Assembly: GCF_000482745.1 (NCBI RefSeq)
Contig: NZ_AXWQ01000006.1
Coordinates: 279,092-343,091, forward strand
Length of the DNA stretch: 64,000 nt
Origin: Oleidesulfovibrio alaskensis DSM 16109
GTDB lineage: Bacteria; Desulfobacterota; Desulfovibrionia; Desulfovibrionales; Desulfovibrionaceae
Direction: 5' to 3'
The position numbers were made by a program, and so were the translations under genes. The notes under the pieces were generated by a model that searched no databases, had not been told where the DNA came from, and saw only the letters and a program-made list of their open reading frames with translations. Positions 1-8,244 of the stretch are shown here, one piece after another (position 1 is the first letter of the stretch; each line of letters begins with the position of its first letter).

Positions 1-59
1 GATGTCTAAAGAATCAAGCGGGCATATTTTCAACAAGACAAAATCCTCTCTCTACATCT

Positions 60-1859
60 TCATATTTCATCAAGCCATTCTTTGTACTGTGGCAAAACAA
101 CGTCAGGCACGCCGGACAGCCGCACCTCGCCACCATCAAGCCAGTAAAGATAATCACAGCCTTCAACAGTTGAAAGCCTGTGGGCAATCACCACGAGTGT
201 TGCAGTATCACGAAGTGAAAGAATTGTTTTTTGAATAGCCTGTTCTGCAGCTGAATCAAGAGCACTAGTTGCTTCATCAAAAATAATAAGCTGAGGATTT
301 TTATATAACGCTCTGGCGATAGCAACTCTCTGCTTTTGCCCTCCCGAAAGCCTTACCCCCCGTTCGCCAAGAACGGTATCAATTCCATTTTCAAGCTCAT
401 CCACAAAATTAATAGATGCCATTTCGCAGCACTTCAGAACATGTTCTCTATCTATTTTTTTTCCATAATCACCAAAGGCAATATTCTCAGCAAGAGTTGC
501 ATCGAGAAGGTATGTCGTTTGGGGGACATACCCTATTGCAGACGACCAGCACCCCCCACTGCGGGGCGCATATTCCTTACCATCAATTAAAAAATTCCCG
601 GATGCAGGTCGCATCAAACCTGTTAATATACCGACAAGAGTGCTTTTGCCTGCGCCGGACCTGCCTATGAAACCAATCATAGACCCGCGTTGTATGGTGG
701 CCGACAATTTTTTTAACGCGTCTTCTTTGGCACCTTCATACCGAAAAGTAACATGCTGCAGTTCCAAAAAGTTGAAGTTCTCCAATCCGCAACTTTCAGG
801 TAAATCCTGTGGTTCGTCAGATGGAAGATACCCACCAAGCGTTGTTACATAAGGTGTATAAATCTGGATGCTGCCCATAGCGGCTGCAATTTTATTCAGG
901 GCCGGCAACAAACGCCATGAAACGCCGGCAAGCAATGATATGGACAGAACAAGCTCATCTAACGGATAGCCAAGAGACATCAGAAAAATATGCGAAACCA
1001 GAAGCATCCCCATTCCGATAACCTCAAGCGCATAAGCCGGTACGGTTGAAAACATTTGTGCGCTTGCTTGACGCTTAGGCTTGTCTTTAGATTTTTCTTT
1101 GAACTCTGAAAGGAAGGGCTGCTGCTGTTTATAGATAGTCACTTCCAAAATTCCCTGCAGAGCCGAAAGTGTTGTCCTGGCGATATTACGGTCAATATTT
1201 GCCACCAGTGAACTTGCCTGTCTGATTCGCCTCCTGACACATCGGACAGCCAGCCCCCCAACCAGGGCTGTAAAAGCAAAAACAATCACAGCAGAAACTG
1301 GACTGACAGCCAGTGAGGTGGCAAGCAGGAGAAGTACGGTAGCCCCCGAAATTGCAACTGTCAGCAAGGCCATAAAATACCCGCTGACCATGTTTGCCCA
1401 TCCGAGTTCTGTATGCAGCTCGGCAGTATTTTTTTTGATATGCCAAGAATAAGGTTTTGTTAAAAATTCAGAAAACACTGCGCAGGCCACATCACGCCCG
1501 CAGTGCTGCGAAACAAAGGACTGTCCCCAGACTGTAGCACACGCGATCAGACTCTTGAACGCGACTGAAGCCACAATCAAAACAAGACACAACGCGAGCA
1601 TCTTGGCGGGCTGATGTGTCAGGCTGTCAAGATAAGGCCACAGCAAAGCCAACTTTGAAAATAATACGCTTGAATGAACGGTCTGCGGCGAGGCAAGGAT
1701 AAGTCCCAAAAGGGATACGGCTCCGGCTGCCGCGGCCTCGCTAATTGAAGAAAACAAGGACGCGGCGACAAGCAAGCCCATCCTTTTTTTGGTCCGAGGC
1801 TGCAGAACGCGCCAAAACCCCACAACGGCCTGCGGAAGGAGAACGGGCCCGGTACTCAT
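60..1859 (-). CDS. ABC exporter, fused permease and ATPase (flippase type)
   Basis: A 599-residue half-transporter. Residues about 25-330 hold hydrophobic membrane segments. The C-terminal ATPase shows Walker A GRSGAGKST, signature LSGGQKQR, Walker B LIIFDEATSALD and the switch histidine in VIAHRLST, so it should be active. Its length and order (membrane domain then ATPase) match MsbA/PglK-type exporters, which move lipid-linked sugars or lipids across the inner membrane. Its start codon overlaps the stop of the upstream pseI gene (ATGA), and it is the last gene of the nonulosonic acid operon. By context I infer that it exports a glycolipid intermediate or a sugar-modified product. The substrate cannot be read from the sequence. 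Base composition here is visibly more AT-rich than in the respiratory genes further on. Confidence 0.85.
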   Translation of the reverse strand: MSTGPVLLPQAVVGFWRVLQPRTKKRMGLLVAASLFSSISEAAAAGAVSLLGLILASPQTVHSSVLFSKLALLWPYLDSLTHQPAKMLALCLVLIVASVAFKSLIACATVWGQSFVSQHCGRDVACAVFSEFLTKPYSWHIKKNTAELHTELGWANMVSGYFMALLTVAISGATVLLLLATSLAVSPVSAVIVFAFTALVGGLAVRCVRRRIRQASSLVANIDRNIARTTLSALQGILEVTIYKQQQPFLSEFKEKSKDKPKRQASAQMFSTVPAYALEVIGMGMLLVSHIFLMSLGYPLDELVLSISLLAGVSWRLLPALNKIAAAMGSIQIYTPYVTTLGGYLPSDEPQDLPESCGLENFNFLELQHVTFRYEGAKEDALKKLSATIQRGSMIGFIGRSGAGKSTLVGILTGLMRPASGNFLIDGKEYAPRSGGCWSSAIGYVPQTTYLLDATLAENIAFGDYGKKIDREHVLKCCEMASINFVDELENGIDTVLGERGVRLSGGQKQRVAIARALYKNPQLIIFDEATSALDSAAEQAIQKTILSLRDTATLVVIAHRLSTVEGCDYLYWLDGGEVRLSGVPDVVLPQYKEWLDEI

Positions 1860-2911
1860 TTTCGCACAATAGCCCAGGAAAGAGGTGTGCCGGCTGCCAC
1901 ATCACCAATGCAGGCACAGCCTAAAATTTCGTTGTAGTGGCGGGGATGCAGCCCATGGGCGGGGCGTACACTGCGGACGTTTGATGTGGTAAATTTTTCG
2001 CCGGCACGAATGTCTTCGACAACAAAAAGCGAACGCCTCAATGCCACGTTTTCCTTTTGTTTTTCAGTCAGTTCATAACTGACGCACCCGAGTGCTTTTT
2101 CCACTGTACGAATATCTGTCACCATTCGCCTGAACTCGTCCGGCTCCATGGAAAAACCCGAGTCAGGACCACCGTCTGCCCGTGACAGCGTCAAGTGTTT
2201 TTCAACGATCCTCGCTCCAAGGCTGACTGCCGCAATCGCAACTGCACTGCCCAAGGTATGATCAGACAACCCCGCAATACACCCGAATGTCTGAGACAGA
2301 TGAGGGATGGTCAGCAGATTCGCCTCTTCGGGCGGTGCCGGGTAGGCTGAAGTGCATTTAAGCAAAGCCAGCTCGGAACAGCCGGCGCTGCGCAATGCCC
2401 CGACAGCTTCGTCAATTTCCGCCAGAGTTCCCATTCCCGTGGACATAATTACAGGTTTTTTCGTACCGGCAATTTTGCGCAACAACGGGATATCCACAAG
2501 CTCAAAGCTGGCGACTTTATGACACGGAACGTTCAGCCCCTCCAGAAAGTCCACAGCCGTCTCATCAAAAGGAGTGGAAAAGCAGTCCATCCCCAGATCG
2601 TTGGCAAGAGCCATCAGACGCGGCTGCCACTCCCACGGAGTATACGCCTCCTGATACAGATCATACAGTGTTCTTCCAGACCAAGCTGTTCCTTTCACTA
2701 AAAATGTTGGGCTACTACCATTAAAAGTCAGAGTATCAGCAGTGTATGTCTGCATTTTTATTGCATCAGCACCTGCATCGGCAGCGGCCCGGACTATTGC
2801 CTCGGCACGCTCAATGTTCTGATTATGATTTGCCGACATCTCTGCTATTATATATGTCTTCTGTACACCTGATACAGGATCAGAAAACAATTTAAAAACA
2901 TCATCCTGCAT
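1856..2911 (-). CDS. pseI: Pseudaminic acid synthase
   Basis: A 351-residue NeuB-family enzyme. The N-terminal barrel begins with IIAEMSANHNQ, the form typical of PseI as opposed to NeuB. It continues through FSTPFD, a CTSAYPAP motif and SDHTLG. The C-terminal SAF (antifreeze-like) domain contains AHGLHPRHY, also typical of PseI. Family role: condensation of phosphoenolpyruvate with 2,4-diacetamido-2,4,6-trideoxy-L-altrose to give pseudaminic acid in the cytoplasm. It follows the ATP-grasp gene by 29 bases and overlaps the ABC exporter start by four. A second, more divergent synthase of the same family lies at 6472-7542 in the same operon, so the pathway may make two nonulosonic acids. The PseI assignment is the better supported of the two. 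Confidence 0.85.
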   Translation of the reverse strand: MQDDVFKLFSDPVSGVQKTYIIAEMSANHNQNIERAEAIVRAAADAGADAIKMQTYTADTLTFNGSSPTFLVKGTAWSGRTLYDLYQEAYTPWEWQPRLMALANDLGMDCFSTPFDETAVDFLEGLNVPCHKVASFELVDIPLLRKIAGTKKPVIMSTGMGTLAEIDEAVGALRSAGCSELALLKCTSAYPAPPEEANLLTIPHLSQTFGCIAGLSDHTLGSAVAIAAVSLGARIVEKHLTLSRADGGPDSGFSMEPDEFRRMVTDIRTVEKALGCVSYELTEKQKENVALRRSLFVVEDIRAGEKFTTSNVRSVRPAHGLHPRHYNEILGCACIGDVAAGTPLSWAIVRK

Positions 2912-2940
2912 AATTTATGCACTATTCTCCAGAACAGACA

Positions 2941-3891
2941 TTACAGAGGCTTCAGACATGGATATGCCTCTCCAAAAGTGCGCACGCCTACTGCTTCCAC
3001 ATATTTCTGCACATAGTGAATTTTCTTCCCGCACAGAGCATCAACCCACCATACGGCATCATCAAATCCGATTTTTTTACGGAACATTACGGTACTTGAA
3101 ACGCGGGGATTAACTTCGAAAGGATAAAAAACAGAACCCACTCGTCTGCTTTGAATATTCAGGCAGCCCAGAAAGGGAGTCCGCTTTGCTATCATGACGG
3201 CCATCTCGTGCAAAAAGGGAGAATCCACCAACTCAACAACATGTGAAAATCCACCGGGATGCAACTTTCTTTTCAGAGTGACGGAGTAAACGCTTTCTCC
3301 GTCAGAAAAAACGCCCGTCGTATATTCTTCCTCAGCGGTTCCTATATGTTCCTGTGCAATAAGCCCCCCGTCATCTTTCGCCTTAAGATATGCGAGGTCA
3401 GTTTCATCCCTGGCTACACGGTACGACTTACTCCCACAGCCGGAATCTCCCTTTACAACGACCGGCAACCCCCACTCTCCTTCATACAGAGCAAGCGGCA
3501 TTGTTCGCGGAGCGTTGAAACCGAGCTCCTGAAAAAAATTAGCGGTATTCAGTTTGCTTAAAAAAATGTCGAGCAATACCGGAGGAAGGACGGCAAGAGG
3601 GACTCCGGAACCAGCGCCGACGGATTTTTTACCTTTAGCAACCAAAATTTCTTTTTCTGAAACAGGAAGCACCGCAACCGGAGCATGCTTCTCACATAGG
3701 GTTTCAAGCTGCGTCCAATACTCCGGCGCACCTGCCGGCGGCAGTATCTCGAATTCTGTTAAAATATCGAACACGGGAGTGAGCGGAGACATGTCTGTGC
3801 CGACAACGGAGAACCCCCCCGCCACAAGCGAGCGAACGACGGATGCACCAACATCACCACCTACAGCGGTTACAATAACCTTATTGCTCAT
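2941..3891 (-). CDS. ATP-grasp family ligase (CarB/PylC-like)
   Basis: A 316-residue protein with an N-terminal Rossmann-like pre-ATP-grasp domain (VIVTAVGGDVGASVVRSL at residues 4-21). The central ATP-grasp fold contains PVVVKGDSGCGSK, AQEHIGTAEEEYT and, near the C-terminus, a metal-binding FEVNPRVSS. Enzymes of this type activate a carboxylate as acyl phosphate and join it to an amine or similar nucleophile. Genes of this kind occur in surface-sugar clusters, where they are thought to add amino acids or acyl groups to sugars, but the substrate here is unknown. Its ATG overlaps the stop of the metallophosphoesterase gene (ATGA), which argues for translational coupling and a shared pathway. 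Confidence 0.7.
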   Translation of the reverse strand: MSNKVIVTAVGGDVGASVVRSLVAGGFSVVGTDMSPLTPVFDILTEFEILPPAGAPEYWTQLETLCEKHAPVAVLPVSEKEILVAKGKKSVGAGSGVPLAVLPPVLLDIFLSKLNTANFFQELGFNAPRTMPLALYEGEWGLPVVVKGDSGCGSKSYRVARDETDLAYLKAKDDGGLIAQEHIGTAEEEYTTGVFSDGESVYSVTLKRKLHPGGFSHVVELVDSPFLHEMAVMIAKRTPFLGCLNIQSRRVGSVFYPFEVNPRVSSTVMFRKKIGFDDAVWWVDALCGKKIHYVQKYVEAVGVRTFGEAYPCLKPL

Positions 3892-4583
3892 AGCGGGTGC
3901 CTCTCAAGAACGTCTGTTAAATAATCTGGGCAAGGCTGCGACTTCAACCCGGCAAGCAACGCGGTTTTGTCGTACTCCACATACCTCAGGGTAAAACTCC
4001 TCAATTCAGAGTCCACAACAGCGTATGTTGGCATCCCTCCCTTCCTTGGCTGCCCCAGCGAGCCGGGATTGCAGAACATGACTCCATCGTTCAACCGGCA
4101 CATCGGATAGTGCGTGTGCCCCAGAAAAACAAATGGCGGTAACGTGGCACCGGAAGGAAGCTCGGAATCAGGATAGACATACCCGGTCAACGGTGCCGAA
4201 GGGCTGCCGTGACAACACAGCAACCCGGCATCGCTATCCTCATACTGTTCAGGAAGGCGCTTAATAAATTCATAAAGCAACTTCAGCCTGTCATCACCGC
4301 AATCAAGAAGCAGTTCCAACGCCGGCCCATACTTCATGGTATATTCGGAAGGTATGTAACCGGCTTCATAAAAGCCAACAAAATCCCTGTCGTGGTTGCC
4401 GGCAACTCCCACGAATTGCGGAAGCTCAAGCAACATTTCCCAGACGTCCAATGCCCCCCAATAGTAGCCGACAAGATCGCCCAGAAAAATATATCTGTCA
4501 GCCGCTTCACGCTGCAGACAAGGCAGCGCGGCCTGCATGGCATACTCATTTCCGTGAATGTCTGAGAACACACATATGCGCAT
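3888..4583 (-). CDS. Calcineurin-like metallophosphoesterase (YfcE/MJ0936 type)
   Basis: A 231-residue single-domain phosphoesterase with the complete di-metal motif set in order: FSDIHGN near residue 7, FLGDLVGY near 33, GVAGNHD near 60, CCHGSP near 122 and FLGHTHYP near 153. The family uses two divalent metals to cleave phosphodiesters or phosphomonoesters. Within this operon it may remove a phosphate or nucleotide from a sugar intermediate, but that is only inference from position. It overlaps the next gene (ATP-grasp) by four bases. A 154-base spacer separates it from the SDR gene upstream, the longest gap inside this cluster. No clear promoter or terminator stands out in that gap. Confidence 0.75.
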   Translation of the reverse strand: MRICVFSDIHGNEYAMQAALPCLQREAADRYIFLGDLVGYYWGALDVWEMLLELPQFVGVAGNHDRDFVGFYEAGYIPSEYTMKYGPALELLLDCGDDRLKLLYEFIKRLPEQYEDSDAGLLCCHGSPSAPLTGYVYPDSELPSGATLPPFVFLGHTHYPMCRLNDGVMFCNPGSLGQPRKGGMPTYAVVDSELRSFTLRYVEYDKTALLAGLKSQPCPDYLTDVLERHPL

Positions 4584-4737
4584 AAGAAACCTATCTCACC
4601 CAACCGGAGCAAGCCCCCTGAACAGACCGATTGCCACGCTCCGGATATTCCCTGCAGTGACGCAAGATCTCTGCACAGGCATCAACGTAAAACAACGCTC
4701 CAGCTTGTTACGACCGTTTAGGCGGAGTCATTTTATT

Positions 4738-5415
4738 TTATAAAATCCCGCACCGTGCAATAATCTCCCGGGAAACAGCCCTGACATCCTTGAGGGATCC
4801 ATTTTCGTAAAACGACCGGAACAAAGAAACTTGCGGCATCTTATCAGGGGCGGTCTGCCGTATGGTGCACTGCATTCCCGTCTCCATGACACCGGGATCA
4901 AAGTGGATAACGTCAACGCAACTGTTTTCAGCAGCCAGCACATCAAGAAACATCACCAAAGCACTTTTTGAAGCACAATATAATGACCAGCCTTCAATTA
5001 CACGCTTAGCAGCCCCACTTGTAACATTGATAATTCCAAGAGGGATGCCACGTTCAACGCTATATTTGGCAAGGCGCGAAGAAATTATACTCGGGGCTGA
5101 TATATTAACAGCATAAGATTCAACTATATCAGAACAGGCCAAGTCATGTACGGGAGCTATTGGAGAAATAGTGCCAGCATTGTTAATAAATACAATCTCT
5201 GAAACCCCCTCCGGAATCAGAGTACAGATATTTTCCAGCAGTTGAGGTTTACGCAGATCACACTCAACATACACTCCGGCCGGTGTCTTTGATATCCTCT
5301 CAAGTTTACGCCCGATAAACAGCGGCGTTAAAAAATCACCGGCAAGCTCTGCAAGATCGTTATGAAGAGCAAGCCCCAGCCCGCGAGTACAGCCTGACAG
5401 AACCACAAGCTTCAT
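4738..5415 (-). CDS. Short-chain dehydrogenase/reductase
   Basis: A 225-residue SDR with the cofactor motif GCTRGLG near residue 7, an NNAG motif near 81, a serine in NVTSGAAK and the catalytic YCASK. Length and motifs fit a classical NAD(P)-dependent SDR, and the N-terminus resembles sepiapterin-reductase-like members. I chose the ATG at 5415 because it is preceded by GGGGTGG at good spacing. An in-frame GTG at 5430 would overlap the end of pseG and is less likely. The gene sits two bases beyond the pseG stop in the nonulosonic acid operon, so it probably reduces or oxidises a sugar intermediate. In Campylobacter legionaminate clusters an SDR (PtmA) has a comparable position. Confidence 0.75.
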   Translation of the reverse strand: MKLVVLSGCTRGLGLALHNDLAELAGDFLTPLFIGRKLERISKTPAGVYVECDLRKPQLLENICTLIPEGVSEIVFINNAGTISPIAPVHDLACSDIVESYAVNISAPSIISSRLAKYSVERGIPLGIINVTSGAAKRVIEGWSLYCASKSALVMFLDVLAAENSCVDVIHFDPGVMETGMQCTIRQTAPDKMPQVSLFRSFYENGSLKDVRAVSREIIARCGIL

Positions 5416-5416
5416 A

Positions 5417-6463
5417 CTATACCACCCCACTCTGGCAGGCGAGCCAGCACCGCATGACTCCGTCTCCCTCTATTCTTTCTGCCCCGTCAAGGGTCTGCAT
5501 ACGGATTCCAGACCTGAAAGCTGCTGTCGCGGCATCAAGGTCATATGCAATTTTTTCAGACACCAGGCTGTCAACCAAAGCCTGCTGTCTCTCTGTGATC
5601 GCCAACACGGCAAAAGGGACTTTTGCTGCGCACAGCTCCCAACAGGTTGAGCCGGCAGCGGAGATACAAAAATCCGCCCAGGCAAGCTGCTCAGCCATAT
5701 CGTCCAGCGGATTGACAAAAGACACGCTGTTCCAGCCAGCCTTAAACAACTTTTTCCATTCTGCAACAGGCGTCTCGCCTCTGATGACACGGAAATCTGC
5801 CCCCCTGGCAACGCAAACCCTGATGATCTCTTCAAGCATGGACAGCTTAGCTGAAGAATCACCTCCTCCAAGAGTCAGCAAAATATGCTGCCGTGCTCCT
5901 GCCTCCTTTCTTGCTACCTGCCTTTTTACAGTTAAAAACTCCTGCCGCAGCAACACGTATCGGGGGCCGAGCAATTTTATTCCAATCTGTCCGGCGTAAT
6001 TATGGTCTGCCGCTCCTACATTCTGATTTAATAAGACATCAGCATCATACTCCCCAAGAGCGTTGAAATCATCTATGACCAAAAGGCCATATCCGGCACT
6101 GCGAATGCATTTCTGGCAGGAGCTGCCAAAATGGTAGCCGTCCAGTACAGTCAGGGTCTGCTGCGGGGCAGCCTCGCCGGCGCCGGATGCAAGCTGTCTG
6201 AGAATATCCGTACAATCTTCGCTTGTCGGCACATTTCCTGAAAGAGGATGAAACAACACGCCTACCTGCCGGACTTTATGCAGAACCCAGTCCAGCTCAA
6301 TGCGCCCGACCAGTGCGGCAGAGCCGCCTTTGTCCAACCAGTACTGGATAAAAGCCAGACAACGCATTACATGTCCCGCCCCAATAGCCGGAGTAGCGTC
6401 TGCACGCACGATCAGATGAGAGTATTTTGCTGAACACATTGTCATAATCGGATAAAGCGACAC
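5417..6463 (-). CDS. pseG: UDP-2,4-diacetamido-sugar hydrolase, PseG-like
   Basis: About 348 residues. The N-terminal motif IVRADATPAIGAGHVMRC is the PseG/MurG-like nucleotide-sugar signature. A GGGDSS loop and the segment SAAGSTCWEL form the second half of a GT-B-like fold. PseG removes UDP from the 2,4-diacetamido-trideoxy-altrose nucleotide before condensation by PseI. Start choice is uncertain. The GTG at 6463 lies only two bases after GGAGG, while ATG codons at 6445 and 6439 are also in frame and the family usually begins just before the RADA motif. The gene lies between the divergent synthase and the SDR gene. Confidence 0.8.
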   Translation of the reverse strand: MSLYPIMTMCSAKYSHLIVRADATPAIGAGHVMRCLAFIQYWLDKGGSAALVGRIELDWVLHKVRQVGVLFHPLSGNVPTSEDCTDILRQLASGAGEAAPQQTLTVLDGYHFGSSCQKCIRSAGYGLLVIDDFNALGEYDADVLLNQNVGAADHNYAGQIGIKLLGPRYVLLRQEFLTVKRQVARKEAGARQHILLTLGGGDSSAKLSMLEEIIRVCVARGADFRVIRGETPVAEWKKLFKAGWNSVSFVNPLDDMAEQLAWADFCISAAGSTCWELCAAKVPFAVLAITERQQALVDSLVSEKIAYDLDAATAAFRSGIRMQTLDGAERIEGDGVMRCWLACQSGVV

Positions 6464-6471
6464 ATCCTCCG

Positions 6472-7542
6472 TCAGGAGACATCTGAAAAACTTATTTTTG
6501 TGCCTTTCGCGACAAACGAGGAGGCTCGCTTTCCCAAAAGAAGCCTGTCCAGATTGGCAGTGATACCGTCACCCGGGCGGGCATAATCCAGATGCACCTG
6601 CTCGATAGTTGTCCCGGGCTCAATATCCGCAGCAGCGATAACTGAACGCTTTGCAACGGACGGAACCGAGAGTTCCTGCGTTGTTTTTATTTTCCGCGGC
6701 GTTCCCAGCCCCGTCTCAACATCGCGGATGGTCTGCACAAAGCCCGCAGCTTCGTGAGGCTCCAGCGACATGATATGCTCCGGACTCCGGATAAGCCGGT
6801 CCAACGTAATGGTTTTTTCAATCATGTCAGCCCCCAGAGCAACAGCGGCGATGTCCATGGTGGCCCCCGGTGTATGATCTGAAAACGCGACAGGATACGG
6901 AAACATCTGTTTGAGCGTCGTGATAATGCGCAGATTAATGCTTTCGAGCCGGGCGGGATACCCGCTCGGGCAATGGTTGATTATGATTCTCCGGCAGCCG
7001 GAGCGCTCCAGCACATCCACAGCCTCTTCAACTTCGGCAATGGTGGCATTACCCGTGTCAATCTGAACAGTCCATGAGTACTGCGCCGCAAGGCGGAGAA
7101 AATGGTGGTATGTAATATCGCCCGATGCAATTTTAACACAATCAGCACCTATTTCCGCCAACAATTCCAGCTCGGAAGCCGTTGTCGCAGTGGAAAAAAA
7201 CAATATTCCCCTATCAGAACAATATCGACCGAGTTCGCGCCACTCATCCCGCGACAACTCTCTGCGCTGCAAAATTTCCTGTAATGATTCTGTAACTTCG
7301 ATGCTTTCGCCCGTATCTTTATTAACCAGCGCATTATAAGTAAACATCGTAGATGGATCCGGAACAAGCCGCTTAGCATCCACTGTCTGAAATTTAATCG
7401 CATCTGCGCCTGCTTCCACCGCAACATCCACCAATTTGCAAGCAGTCTGCAGGCCATCATGCGTTGGTCCGGCCTCAAACACTATGCATACGCTTCTCTT
7501 GTTTTCTGAGTAAGACCATTCTTTCTTAAAAAGATCAGACAT
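6472..7542 (-). CDS. NeuB-family nonulosonic acid synthase, divergent paralogue
   Basis: A 356-residue NeuB-like enzyme. The barrel begins with FEAGPTHDG and has ADAIKFQT, FFSTATT, KIASGDI, the IDTGNA loop, CPSGYPA and FSDHTPG. The C-terminal SAF domain is present. It lacks the EMSANHNQ form seen in the pseI paralogue of this operon and belongs to a different subgroup, possibly synthesising another nonulosonic acid such as a legionaminic-type sugar. The exact sugar is not deducible by eye. I chose the ATG at 7542, with GTGGAGA eight bases upstream, which makes an eight-base overlap with the end of pseF. Two condensing enzymes in one operon are unusual. Confidence 0.75.
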   Translation of the reverse strand: MSDLFKKEWSYSENKRSVCIVFEAGPTHDGLQTACKLVDVAVEAGADAIKFQTVDAKRLVPDPSTMFTYNALVNKDTGESIEVTESLQEILQRRELSRDEWRELGRYCSDRGILFFSTATTASELELLAEIGADCVKIASGDITYHHFLRLAAQYSWTVQIDTGNATIAEVEEAVDVLERSGCRRIIINHCPSGYPARLESINLRIITTLKQMFPYPVAFSDHTPGATMDIAAVALGADMIEKTITLDRLIRSPEHIMSLEPHEAAGFVQTIRDVETGLGTPRKIKTTQELSVPSVAKRSVIAAADIEPGTTIEQVHLDYARPGDGITANLDRLLLGKRASSFVAKGTKISFSDVS

Positions 7543-8236
7543 TGCAGTCTCCACTTGCAAGATGCTTGGCAAAAAGTAAAGCCATCTCATAATCCTCGCG
7601 GGTATCAATATCAACAGACCGGACAGCCGGCATCAGGTACCCCTTGAGTCTCATGCCGGAAAACTTGCGGGTTTTCATAAACTTGCTGACGCGCGCCGCA
7701 TACGTGCTGCCGTTATCCACCACAGCCTCGGGTACATGCTGTGATTTTAAACCGGCAACCAGCGGCCACGCATAGCTGCAGTAACCGGCATCGTTGACAT
7801 ACATCGCCTGATGCGGCGGCAAAGAAAAGCGGACCATCGCATGAGCATAGTCCGCACCGTCTCTCTCCACCAGCCCGACAACTTCCCTGATATCATCAGC
7901 CGTCCTGAGAGGGGCCGTGGCATAAAGCGCGCAAAGAATATCATACTCTTCACCGCCGGCTGCCAGGCTTTCAAGCATGTGATGGCATACGTCAACTACA
8001 GATGCCGTATCCGTGGCAAGATGCGCGGGGCGTTCGGCAACATCGTACCCGTAGGATGCTGCCACACCGGCAATTTCGGAATCTTCTGTCGAAACAACAA
8101 TTCTGTCGAACAATCCGCTGTCCCGGGCTGCCTCACACGTCCAGATAAGCATCGGCTTACCCATAAACTGCAGGACATTCTTACGCGGAAGCCTTTTTGA
8201 CCCGCCGCGGGCAGGAATAATTGCTATTCGCTTCAT
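7535..8236 (-). CDS. pseF: CMP-nonulosonic acid cytidylyltransferase
   Basis: A 233-residue enzyme opening with IIPARGGSKRLPRKN, the CTP-binding signature of CMP-sialate synthetases (NeuA/PseF). It continues with VVSTEDSEIA, RPAHLATDTAS and VDIDTREDYE near the C-terminus, which binds the metal and sugar. It activates a nonulosonic acid as its CMP derivative for transfer to flagellin or a surface glycan. Size and motif order fit PseF, but NeuA or LegF specificity cannot be excluded. It lies eight bases beyond the class III aminotransferase and overlaps the divergent synthase. Confidence 0.85.
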   Translation of the reverse strand: MKRIAIIPARGGSKRLPRKNVLQFMGKPMLIWTCEAARDSGLFDRIVVSTEDSEIAGVAASYGYDVAERPAHLATDTASVVDVCHHMLESLAAGGEEYDILCALYATAPLRTADDIREVVGLVERDGADYAHAMVRFSLPPHQAMYVNDAGYCSYAWPLVAGLKSQHVPEAVVDNGSTYAARVSKFMKTRKFSGMRLKGYLMPAVRSVDIDTREDYEMALLFAKHLASGDCNV

Positions 8237-8244
8237 TGTTTCCC

